Source: CAJJDF01 sp965655625
GTDB taxonomy: Bacteria > Bacteroidota > Bacteroidia > Flavobacteriales_D > CAJJDF01
NCBI GenBank assembly: GCA_965655625.1
Contig: CBFHHA010000013.1
Location: 1-53,038, forward strand
Reading direction: 5' to 3'
Length of the DNA stretch: 53,038 bases
Shown here: positions 34,021 through 42,300 of the stretch, piece by piece
Layout: each line of letters opens with the position of its first letter
Numbering within the stretch: the stretch's first letter is position 1
Made by a program: the position numbers and the translations under genes
Notes under the pieces: generated by a model
Databases searched by the model: none
What the model was told of the DNA's origin: nothing
Seen by the model: only the letters and a program-made list of their open reading frames with translations

Positions 34021-37000
34021 TTATCTTATCAGAGTTATATTTCCTTTTTCTTGATAGGTTTCTCCGCCCAAGCAAGTTACATCTAAGTAATAAACGAACA
34101 CCGCTGGATCGCATTCTTTTCCTTCGTAAGTCCCATCCCAGCCTGTCGATTGATTAGTTGATTCAAATACTTTTTCACCCCACCTATGATAAATTCGTAA
34201 AGTCATGTCTGTGATATTGTTTCCTCTCACATAAAGGATGTCATTCTCATTATCCCCATTGGGAGTAAAGGCATTTGGTACGAACAAATCGGGAGGGCCA
34301 CAGATTACATCTAGCACCACCACTCTCACCTGAGATCCTCGTGTACACCAGGAATCACTGACACTTACTCCATAGGTTGTGGTTCTTGTTGGGTTGGAAG
34401 TAGGGTTGGAGATTGATGGATTTGATACTTTATTAAGGGGCCACCAAGAGTAATTAAATCCCGCTGGCACCACATTCAATTGAACGGTTTGTCCCGCGTA
34501 AACTGTATCTGGCACTGCGGTAACTGAGAATGGCAGAACAGAAAGTGAAGACATATTTACACGAATAGATTTTGTTATGCTGCAACCTTGAGCATTGGTT
34601 GCGGTTAAAGTGTAAAGAGTTGTAGCATTTGGGCTTACCCAAATCAAAGGGGTTCCATCGCCAGAAATAATATCTGAGTCTGGACTCCAATCAAACACAA
34701 GAGAATCTGGACTATTTACAGTAGCCAATATTTGGCTGGTATCTCCCAGACACATTCCCATAGCAGTATCTAACTGAATTTGCCCTTCAAACAAGGATAC
34801 TCGGACTGTGTCTTCCAAAAAGCAACCAGGTTGACCTATACGAACGTAATAAGTTGTTAACACCAATGGGGAAACGGTCATTGTTGGATTTGTTAACGAA
34901 GTATTTAATTGATCTGTGAAAAGTGGGTTTGATGACCAATGAACTAGATTGGTTGATCCAAATGTATTGGCCGTAATCGAAATGGGTGTTCCTGGAATGC
35001 ACAAAGTTGTATCATTTGGCACTCTTAGTTGCAGCTTCGTTACTACAACTGTTAATTGCAGCGTATCAGTACATACACCATTAGAAACCAACAGCTGATA
35101 AGTTGTGGTATTAAAAGGAGATGCAATTGGATTGGAAATGGTCGTATCGCTCAAACCTAAAGAAGGCGACCAAGAATAAGTAATTCGGGGATCTGAGGAC
35201 GGTAAAAAACCAATTTGTGTGAAACTGCTGTCACAAATAGTATCGCTCGGTAATACCCAAGACGAGTCAGATAGTATCGTAATTTGCTTGCGAATAGTGT
35301 CCGAAAAGTTACAAGCAGTGGTGTCTGACACTGCTAGTGTAATTGTATAAGATCCTGGAGCTGAATAAATATGGAAAGGATTAACAGCCGTGGAAAAGTT
35401 CCCATCTCCAAAACTCCAAAGAAAAGAGGTGCCTCTTAAACTTTTATTGAGCAATAAGGTGGTATCTCCTAGGCAATAAACAGGGCTTACATCAAAGTCG
35501 GCCAAGGTAATTGGCAGATTAAAATCGAACTTAAAAACACCGTTATTGCAACTGCTTCCGTTAGTGGCAGAAACAGCTCCAGGCGAGGGTTTTATGGGGA
35601 AATCTGAATTGAATCCACACCCAGCACATACGGACTGGTACATTCTTCCATTTCGATCGAAACGACTTGTTCCTCCGTCTACGTGCTCGGCACTTAACGG
35701 ACCACCAAAATAAGATCCATACACAATATTAGATGCGTCACTCTCCAACACCATCAAGTAAAAATCGCTTCCATCCGTTGTGGTTTGAAAAGCGCCAGCA
35801 GTGGTGTCCATACCAGCAGTGGTAATCGCATTGTTATTGGTGCCAAAAAGATTCGTTGTTCCTCCCCATCCAGAAAGATATATTTTATTGCAGACATCGA
35901 CCAGAAAAGCGGTTGGCGAAATATTGGGTCCACCTCCACCAGATCCGAATACTGTAGACCATTCTATTGTATCTAAATCAGGAGAAAGTTTGGAGATAAA
36001 TTGCCCGCTGTTGAAAGTGAAATAGGATGCATTTTTAATAAAAGATGAATCCATTTTATCGGTTTGACCAAACACATAAACGCTGTCTTTCCTGTCTAGT
36101 TCGATAAAATAGATTTGATCATACACATCAGAACCGTAATAAGTGGAACTTAAAATAGAGGAACCTGATGTGTTAATTTTTGTAACAAAACCATCTGCCC
36201 GAACTCCAGTAAAAGCGGTATCTATTGAATTGGTGGATTTAGCAAAATCGGTAGAATTAGTACCCCCTGCTACGTATGCATTGTCATTCTTATCTAGTGC
36301 AAGAGAATAGGCTGCATCATCTCCATTTCCACCCAAATAGGAAGACCAAATAAGAGTCGTTAGTTTGTCGTCCATTTTAAACACAATTCCATCTAAATCG
36401 GAGCCTCCGTGGGAAGACTGAAAAGCAGCAGTGGACACCGGAAAATTGAACGAATGAGTACAAGAAACTACATAAATATTATTATTCTTATCAATCTCAA
36501 TTTCACCTCTTACTTCATCTGCATAATTGTATTTCAAGTTGTTGGTAGCAGAAGAGTTAAGCCCATCATTTCCATTTCCGCCAATCAATGTTCCGCCAAG
36601 TAAGCTATCGCCAGGTTCACTAATTTTGATCACAAAAATATCAGAACCATTAATAAAGTTAACTCCCAAACCTGAGGTTAAATTAAGTGCCACGCCTCCA
36701 TTGAATACAGAATCGTAGCAACCAGAAGTAAAAGGAAAATCAAGAGAACTTGTAGTTCCATATACGAACAACTCATTATTGGAGTTGGCAATCATACTGT
36801 GAGGAAGCTCATCGCTGGTACCTCCCACATAAGTAGAGTAAACCAGTGAGGTGCCGGATGTATCGTACTTAGAAATTGCCACGTCTACAATTCCTCCGTT
36901 GAACGACAGACTGTATGCGCCAATCGTAGTGGGATAACCTACACCAAAAGCAGTGGAACCAGAATACAGGAAACCTTCTTTGTCGAAAGTGGCTGTGTAA

Positions 37001-37767
37001 CCAAAATTATTGGCCGAAGAACCCGAAAAAGTAGAAAAAATAAGTGTTGGGTCAATCATGAGTAACTCGCTTTTGTTGTAACCCTGAGGAAACTCAAACC
37101 CAAGAACTCCATTAACTAAAGTATAATTACATTTCACTTCCACCTTTGCACCATCGATAGTTTGGTAAGCAAAAGGTTTTTGCTCAATTACTTTATTTAC
37201 AGAGGTAGCGATTACAAGATTTCCCTTCTTCAGCTGGACCGAATTAACGCCCGTGTATTCCAAATTTATATTACTTGGGTTGCCATTGGGAAACACAACA
37301 AAGTCATACTTGAGAGATTCGTTATCCGTGTAGAAAATAAGGTCTATCTTTGGATACACACTCTTCATTTCGAGCCGCTCATAACTCCCTACATTGCTTG
37401 CCCATTTAGATTTGTCCGTTCCAAGAAAATAATTAAAATAGGTTGTTTGTTTATTTTTAGCAATAATTTTATTCGAAGAAGAACCCAAGAATTTTACTTG
37501 ATAAGAGTGACAATTAAACCGGTCGAGGTCTTTGCGGGGTTCTTTGTCATGATGAGCATGAAAGTAGTGTTCCAATTCTTTCTCATCATAAAAATCGTAA
37601 GTCAATCGGTTATTCTCTACATACAGAAAGCCTCCATCAAGTTCAGTTTTGTAACGTACATTACTATTCCATTGGCCTTTGTTCTCTATGAATTTGTAAA
37701 CTTTATTTTCTTGAGTAAAACTCAAAGAAAAAAAGAACAGAAAAAAGACAGATATGAGGTACTTCAT
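34021..37767 (-). CDS. Large surface protein with DUF7948, SBBP-type repeats, PKD domain and T9SS type B C-terminus
   Basis: About 1,248 residues from the ATG at 37767 (an ATG at 37776 would add three). Signal peptide MKYLISVFFLFFFSLSFTQ. An N-terminal DUF7948-like region (ENKGQWNSNVRYKTELDGG) is followed to about residue 770 by SBBP-like propeller repeats (SYLGGNGDDAAYSLALDKND and similar). A PKD domain follows (FLWSFGDGNFS; YSAPGSYTITL), then Ig-like repeats. The last 80 residues are a gliding-motility-associated type B sorting domain (VPNAFTPNGDNENDIL; IYHRWGEKVFES; GWDGTYEG). This predicts export by the T9SS to the cell surface, probably as an adhesin-like protein. Partner and ligand are unknown. 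Confidence 0.88.
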   Translation of the reverse strand: MKYLISVFFLFFFSLSFTQENKVYKFIENKGQWNSNVRYKTELDGGFLYVENNRLTYDFYDEKELEHYFHAHHDKEPRKDLDRFNCHSYQVKFLGSSSNKIIAKNKQTTYFNYFLGTDKSKWASNVGSYERLEMKSVYPKIDLIFYTDNESLKYDFVVFPNGNPSNINLEYTGVNSVQLKKGNLVIATSVNKVIEQKPFAYQTIDGAKVEVKCNYTLVNGVLGFEFPQGYNKSELLMIDPTLIFSTFSGSSANNFGYTATFDKEGFLYSGSTAFGVGYPTTIGAYSLSFNGGIVDVAISKYDTSGTSLVYSTYVGGTSDELPHSMIANSNNELFVYGTTSSLDFPFTSGCYDSVFNGGVALNLTSGLGVNFINGSDIFVIKISEPGDSLLGGTLIGGNGNDGLNSSATNNLKYNYADEVRGEIEIDKNNNIYVVSCTHSFNFPVSTAAFQSSHGGSDLDGIVFKMDDKLTTLIWSSYLGGNGDDAAYSLALDKNDNAYVAGGTNSTDFAKSTNSIDTAFTGVRADGFVTKINTSGSSILSSTYYGSDVYDQIYFIELDRKDSVYVFGQTDKMDSSFIKNASYFTFNSGQFISKLSPDLDTIEWSTVFGSGGGGPNISPTAFLVDVCNKIYLSGWGGTTNLFGTNNNAITTAGMDTTAGAFQTTTDGSDFYLMVLESDASNIVYGSYFGGPLSAEHVDGGTSRFDRNGRMYQSVCAGCGFNSDFPIKPSPGAVSATNGSSCNNGVFKFDFNLPITLADFDVSPVYCLGDTTLLLNKSLRGTSFLWSFGDGNFSTAVNPFHIYSAPGSYTITLAVSDTTACNFSDTIRKQITILSDSSWVLPSDTICDSSFTQIGFLPSSDPRITYSWSPSLGLSDTTISNPIASPFNTTTYQLLVSNGVCTDTLQLTVVVTKLQLRVPNDTTLCIPGTPISITANTFGSTNLVHWSSNPLFTDQLNTSLTNPTMTVSPLVLTTYYVRIGQPGCFLEDTVRVSLFEGQIQLDTAMGMCLGDTSQILATVNSPDSLVFDWSPDSDIISGDGTPLIWVSPNATTLYTLTATNAQGCSITKSIRVNMSSLSVLPFSVTAVPDTVYAGQTVQLNVVPAGFNYSWWPLNKVSNPSISNPTSNPTRTTTYGVSVSDSWCTRGSQVRVVVLDVICGPPDLFVPNAFTPNGDNENDILYVRGNNITDMTLRIYHRWGEKVFESTNQSTGWDGTYEGKECDPAVFVYYLDVTCLGGETYQEKGNITLIR

Positions 37768-37845
37768 AAAATTCATAGTATGCTAAATATACGATAAAAA
37801 ATGAAGGTGAGTTATTCTTCTGAGCAATGAATTTGGAAGGAGGAG

Positions 37846-38811
37846 TTACAACAATTCTTTGATGATACGTTCTATTGAATATCCTTCTGCCTCAGCGATA
37901 TAATTTCGAACAATTCTATGACGAAGTATTGATTCAGCAACGGCTTGAACATCTTCTATATCTGGTGAGTATTTACCGTGAATGGCAGCATGTGTTTTTG
38001 CACCAATTATAAGATATTGCGAAGCTCTTGGACCAGCTCCCCAAGACAGGTATTTATCGACCATTTCTGTTGAATTTGCCGAATTAGGTCTTGTTTTCGA
38101 AGCTAGTTTCACTGCGTACTCGAGTACATTATCGGCCACGGGTATTTTTCTAATTAAATTTTGATAGAAAATAATCTCCTCTCCCGAAAGCACTTTGTCA
38201 ACTACTACTTGGTTGTTAGAAGTTGTTGCTTTCACTATTGCCAATTCCTCCGCGTAACTTGGGTAATCTACCCAGATATTGAACATAAATCTGTCTAATT
38301 GTGCTTCGGGCAATGGATAGGTTCCTTCTTGTTCGATAGGGTTTTGGGTGGCAAGTACAAAAAATGGTTTGTCCAATTTGTAAGTAGCTCCTGCCGCGGT
38401 GACCGCTCTTTCTTGCATCGCTTCCAACAGTGCAGATTGTGTTTTAGGTGGAGTTCGATTGATCTCATCTGCCAAAATAATATTTGAAAACAACGGTCCT
38501 TTCACGAATTTAAAATTTCTGGATTCATCCAAAATTTCTGAACCTACAATATCCGAGGGCATTAAATCGGGCGTAAATTGAATTCGGTTGAACCCTAAAC
38601 CAAGTACATCAGATATGGTATTTACTAGTAAGGTTTTTGCTAATCCAGGAACCCCCACAAGGAGACTGTGTCCGTTGCTCAAAATAGCTATTAGTACTTT
38701 GTCAACAACTTCTTCCTGACCTACAATTACTTTACTTATTTCTTTCTTGAGTAGTGCGTATTTTTTTACTAAGCTATCAATGGCTTCTGCGTCAGAGTTA
38801 AATTGAGTCAT
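37846..38811 (-). CDS. MoxR-family AAA ATPase
   Basis: 321 residues. Walker A GVPGLAKT, Walker B ILADEINRTPPKTQ with LLEAMQE, and the sensor region ATQNPIEQEGTYPLPEAQLDRF place it in the MoxR group of AAA+ chaperone-like ATPases. Such proteins usually work with von Willebrand A (DUF58 or BatA) partners, none of which is next to it on the downstream side here. It lies downstream of the SurA-like gene on the same strand, with a 115-base gap that holds its own promoter-like element. Confidence 0.93.
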   Translation of the reverse strand: MTQFNSDAEAIDSLVKKYALLKKEISKVIVGQEEVVDKVLIAILSNGHSLLVGVPGLAKTLLVNTISDVLGLGFNRIQFTPDLMPSDIVGSEILDESRNFKFVKGPLFSNIILADEINRTPPKTQSALLEAMQERAVTAAGATYKLDKPFFVLATQNPIEQEGTYPLPEAQLDRFMFNIWVDYPSYAEELAIVKATTSNNQVVVDKVLSGEEIIFYQNLIRKIPVADNVLEYAVKLASKTRPNSANSTEMVDKYLSWGAGPRASQYLIIGAKTHAAIHGKYSPDIEDVQAVAESILRHRIVRNYIAEAEGYSIERIIKELL

Positions 38812-38838
38812 ATTCTCGGTTCTTGTGTTGATTGAGTG

Positions 38839-38870
38839 TAAAAATAGAAAAAGAAATGACTTCCCTCAAA
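38839..38870 (-). promoter_or_regulatory. Putative promoter of the MoxR gene
   Basis: On the minus strand TTTG (complement of 38867-38870) is followed after 20 bases by TATTTTTA (complement of 38839-38846), one mismatch from TAnnTTTG. The predicted leader is about 20 bases. Confidence 0.4.
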
Positions 38871-38926
38871 TAAATTTGAGATTGTATTCCCAATAAAATA
38901 TTGGCTTATTTATTGCCAAAAGATTC

Positions 38927-40267
38927 TTACTTAATCCAATCCTGAACGAATTCACATTTCATGTAATCAGGATGTAGTTTGATGTAAGTTGACTTCGATT
39001 TATCCTTTATCCACTTTTTTACTGCCTCAGATTTAGCATCGTTGGTCGCATTTTGAAGAATTAATTGGTAATCTTCCTTTAAGTTAGCTTTGTGCGGTTT
39101 GGTGATTGTTTTGAGTTTCACCATTTGGTAAAACTGACCGTCTTTTCCTTGCGATAATATGGGTCGAGAATACTCTCCTTCATCCAAATCATCTATTATC
39201 AAAAATATTTGTTTATCCAGTTGGTTCATGTCAAACAGAGATGAACCTGCTTGTTGGTTATAAATAACACCGCCATTGTACCGTGTTTCTTTGTCGTCCG
39301 AAAATTTCTTGGCCGCTTCTTCAAATGTGTAAATTCCGCTCTTTATTAAGCCAGCAATGCTATCCAATTTTGTTTTGGCATTTAACACTTCCATGTCACT
39401 TATTTTTGGTATTAAAAGGATGTGCCTTCCTCTGTATTGATCACCTCTTCTTTCGAATAATTCAAGAATATGAAAACCGTATTCAGTTTCAAATACTTGA
39501 GAAACTTCACCTTCTTTTATACTAAAAGCAATTCGGTCGAACTCTGGAACGAATGTACCTCTCGAAACCCAATCAAATTCTCCTCCTTCCCCCCTACTTC
39601 CTGGGTCATTAGAATACAAAACTGCGGTGGTAGAAAACGTTCGTTCTCCACTCAAAATTTCGGTTCTCCACTTGTTCAATTTATCTTTTGTGGCTTTTTT
39701 TGCCTCATCAGATACTTGCGGAGCAATGGTAATATGTGATACTTCTACTTTTGAACCCACCAATGGAATACTATCTGGTTGCAGATTATTGTAATACTTT
39801 TTCACCTCAGAAGGAGTGATGTTTATTCCTGCAGTAATCTTTCCTCGCATTTGTTCAGCTTTCATTCTGTCTTCAATGGTTGTGTAAAATTCTGCTTTTA
39901 TTTCCTCAATTGATTTTCCGTAAAATTCTTCTAATTTCTTTCTTCCTCCAATTTGATTTTCAAAATACCTGATCCTGTTCGTTAACTCCCCGTTTACTTG
40001 GTCCGGTGTAATGATAATACTATCCACTTCTGCTTGATACATAAGGAGCGACTGAAACATAACTTGTTCGTAGATCAGACACCTCGAATCCTCGCCCAAA
40101 TCAAAACCTTCTTGCTTTGCTTGAACCAGCTGAGATTCAATCTCAGAATGAAGAATCACTTTGTTTCCTATCACTCCTATTGTTCCATCTATCAACTCTT
40201 GTTTTTTCTGGGAGAAACTAAGATTCGTGATTAAAATGGCAAGTGCTGTAAAAAGTAATTTAGTCAT
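38927..40267 (-). CDS. SurA-like periplasmic peptidyl-prolyl isomerase
   Basis: I start at the ATG at 40267, since it begins the signal peptide MTKLLFTALAILITNLSFSQ; the ATG 27 bases earlier would add nine residues before it. The 446 residues comprise a SurA N-terminal chaperone region (about 25-165), then two parvulin domains: the first ends VFETEYGFHILELFERRG, and the second starts RGRHILLIPK. Likely folds outer-membrane proteins in the periplasm, which matches the many barrels and T9SS clients in the region. The exact -7 box TAGTTTTG lies upstream. Confidence 0.88.
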   Translation of the reverse strand: MTKLLFTALAILITNLSFSQKKQELIDGTIGVIGNKVILHSEIESQLVQAKQEGFDLGEDSRCLIYEQVMFQSLLMYQAEVDSIIITPDQVNGELTNRIRYFENQIGGRKKLEEFYGKSIEEIKAEFYTTIEDRMKAEQMRGKITAGINITPSEVKKYYNNLQPDSIPLVGSKVEVSHITIAPQVSDEAKKATKDKLNKWRTEILSGERTFSTTAVLYSNDPGSRGEGGEFDWVSRGTFVPEFDRIAFSIKEGEVSQVFETEYGFHILELFERRGDQYRGRHILLIPKISDMEVLNAKTKLDSIAGLIKSGIYTFEEAAKKFSDDKETRYNGGVIYNQQAGSSLFDMNQLDKQIFLIIDDLDEGEYSRPILSQGKDGQFYQMVKLKTITKPHKANLKEDYQLILQNATNDAKSEAVKKWIKDKSKSTYIKLHPDYMKCEFVQDWIK

Positions 40268-40299
40268 AATATAAGAATGATTTATCTCTTGCAAAGAAA

Positions 40300-40307
40300 C
40301 AAAACTA
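40300..40307 (-). promoter_or_regulatory. -7 box upstream of SurA-like gene
   Basis: TAGTTTTG on the minus strand matches TAnnTTTG exactly and would give a leader of about 26 bases to the ATG at 40267. No good TTG at the expected distance. Confidence 0.35.
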
Positions 40308-40345
40308 ATTGATTTTATCGTGTTAAAACTTGCTAAAAAGGAAGG

Positions 40346-41473
40346 TTATACTTTGTAGATTCTATAATCACACTCAATAGACCCGTTCATTAAATCTACG
40401 GTTCGTATTTTGTTTAGGTGAATTAAATCAAGTGCTTCTTTGTTTGAACTCAGAATTCCCATCGTGTATCCAGAGAATTCTTCTTCTAAATGCTCGCCCA
40501 ACCTTTGGTACAAAATAGCTACTTCGTCTTTGTAAATTCTTTCACCGTAAGGAGGATTTATGATAAGAGTACCTTTCTTTTTTGGTGCAGATAGTTCTAG
40601 TGCGTCTTCTCCTTTAAACCTTACGATCCGTTTTAGATCCGGAACATTATCCAAGTTCTTTTGCGAAATACGAATAGATTTCATCGCTAAATCCGAACCA
40701 TGAATGGTAATTCCTTTGGATAAATCTATTTTGTCTTTCGCTTCGTTCCGCACCTTCTTCCATAAATCTAAGTCAAAATCGGCCATGTTAAAAAAACCAA
40801 AACTCGTCCTGTAATATCCGGCCGGAATATTGCACAACATCATCCCTGCTTCAATACAGATTGTACCCGAACCACACATTGGATCAACTAAAGTGGAGTT
40901 TTTGTCCCAACCAGATAGAGTGATCAATCCGGCAGCCATCACTTCATTCAACGGTGCCATATTTGTCTCTATTCTGTAGCCTCTCTTGAATAGAGCATCG
41001 CCAGAAGTGTCTAACAAAAGGGAACATTTTTCTCCTCTGATAAACAAATTAAACTTAATATCTGGTTGTTTGGGATCGACACTTGGTCGTGCATTAAATT
41101 TCTCTCGGAATCTATCTACAATAGCATCTTTTGTTTTCAGAGAAATGTACTGAGAGTGAGTAAATATATCAGACCGCACAGAGTGAGAGATGGCGAATGT
41201 CTTGTCCAAATCAAATAAATTCTCCCATTCAAATTCTTTTACTTTGTCGTACAATTCTTGCTCGTTCTTTGCTTTAAATTGAAACAAAGGTTTGAGGATA
41301 TTAATCGCTGTTCTAAAGGTGTAATTTGCTTGATAAAGTTGTTCTTTGGTAGCATGAAACTCAATAGCTCGGTTTGTCACTCGGCATTTGTTAATCCCTA
41401 TTTCTGCAAGTTCTTGTTTCAGTGGTTCTTCTAGTCCCTTCAGGGTTTTCGCAACGTATTTTTGTTTTTCCAA
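40346..41473 (-). CDS. THUMP-domain class I SAM-dependent RNA methyltransferase (RlmL/Trm14-like)
   Basis: I place the start at a TTG at 41473, giving 375 residues beginning (M)EKQKYVAKTLKGLEEPL, the usual N-terminus of this family. The ATG at 41560 would add 29 unrelated residues and overlap the preceding gene by 59 bases. A THUMP domain (about 1-150) is followed by a Rossmann methyltransferase domain with DPMCGSGTICIEAG and catalytic NPPYGERI, the signature of N2-guanine/N6-adenine RNA methylation. The substrate is probably 23S rRNA or tRNA and cannot be fixed from sequence. Confidence 0.88.
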   Translation of the reverse strand: MEKQKYVAKTLKGLEEPLKQELAEIGINKCRVTNRAIEFHATKEQLYQANYTFRTAINILKPLFQFKAKNEQELYDKVKEFEWENLFDLDKTFAISHSVRSDIFTHSQYISLKTKDAIVDRFREKFNARPSVDPKQPDIKFNLFIRGEKCSLLLDTSGDALFKRGYRIETNMAPLNEVMAAGLITLSGWDKNSTLVDPMCGSGTICIEAGMMLCNIPAGYYRTSFGFFNMADFDLDLWKKVRNEAKDKIDLSKGITIHGSDLAMKSIRISQKNLDNVPDLKRIVRFKGEDALELSAPKKKGTLIINPPYGERIYKDEVAILYQRLGEHLEEEFSGYTMGILSSNKEALDLIHLNKIRTVDLMNGSIECDYRIYKV

Positions 41474-41501
41474 TGAATGTTTTATTTTAATCGGGTAGAG
41501 G

Positions 41502-42152
41502 TTATTCGTCTTCGTCCTCTTCCACAATTTCAAACTCTGTATATCCTTCTTCTTCGTCAAAAGCAGTAGGTTTCTCTCCGTTTATCATTTCCGAAAACTG
41601 TTTGTAAATCAACTGAAAAGAAATGAAACCTTTGATAAAGATACTGATTATAAAAAATACGCCAATTATTCCGATAACAAAACCAATAAAAAACATGTCG
41701 TACAAGCCATTAATTGCTCCGTATAACCAATCGTTTACTCCATTTTGAACACAAGCAGGAGCGTAAACAGCATACACATAAAATACAACTGTGAGAATGG
41801 CAATAAGAATATCGTATTTCAGGTTTGAAGAATTGAATCCTACGTAGTCCTTGTTGAGTTGCATGTTGAACTGCATTACTTTTCTTCGTTGTTCAATTTT
41901 ATTGATCAGATAAAGAAATAAAATTGCCGAACCAATTACCACCAGCACATGAAGTGAGTAAAAATGTTCGCCATAATTTATCGTGGCTAATGCCGAAACC
42001 GAAGCCAAAAAATAACTTTGAGAAACTCTTAAAATGTACTTTTCTATATTTCCCGTTTGCCCCAGAACCATTTTGAGTAAAGAGGAAAACAAAAACCAAA
42101 TAAGGTTAAAACAGATAAATACGATTCCTAAAAGGAAAGCAAATTGAAACAT
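41502..42152 (-). CDS. Integral membrane protein of unknown function with acidic tail
   Basis: 216 residues, no recognised family. About five hydrophobic helices: 4-28, 50-62, 68-84, 113-130 and 150-172. The C-terminal 30 residues are very acidic (FDEEEGYTEFEIVEEDEDE) and probably cytoplasmic. It precedes the RNA methyltransferase by 28 bases, so the two are likely co-transcribed. Its promoter is one of the best matches in the window. Confidence 0.6.
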   Translation of the reverse strand: MFQFAFLLGIVFICFNLIWFLFSSLLKMVLGQTGNIEKYILRVSQSYFLASVSALATINYGEHFYSLHVLVVIGSAILFLYLINKIEQRRKVMQFNMQLNKDYVGFNSSNLKYDILIAILTVVFYVYAVYAPACVQNGVNDWLYGAINGLYDMFFIGFVIGIIGVFFIISIFIKGFISFQLIYKQFSEMINGEKPTAFDEEEGYTEFEIVEEDEDE

Positions 42153-42172
42153 AGTCAGCTTTTAAGTAGCCT

Positions 42173-42203
42173 CAAAAGTAAGCTTTCTATCCTAGAACTT
42201 CAA
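42173..42203 (-). promoter_or_regulatory. Promoter of the membrane protein/methyltransferase pair
   Basis: On the minus strand TTG (complement of 42201-42203), 20 bases, then TACTTTTG (complement of 42173-42180), an exact -7 match. The predicted leader is about 14 bases. Confidence 0.55.
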
Positions 42204-42270
42204 TAAAACTTGGGAAAGTTAGATTTATAAATTAAAGTTTTGGATTCTTACAGAAATATAGCAGAATCTC

Positions 42271-42278
42271 TATATTTG
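42271..42278 (+). promoter_or_regulatory. -7 box upstream of S46 peptidase gene
   Basis: TATATTTG is an exact TAnnTTTG match 22 bases before the ATG at 42301. There is no well-placed TTG upstream (the nearest is 28 bases away). Confidence 0.4.
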
Positions 42279-42300
42279 TTTTGAATATAAAACCAACCTC

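Noticed and set aside
37162..37797. Plus-strand open frame of 211 codons
   Set aside because: Antisense to the N-terminal part of the T9SS type B protein, whose domains are clear; no start signal or family likeness.
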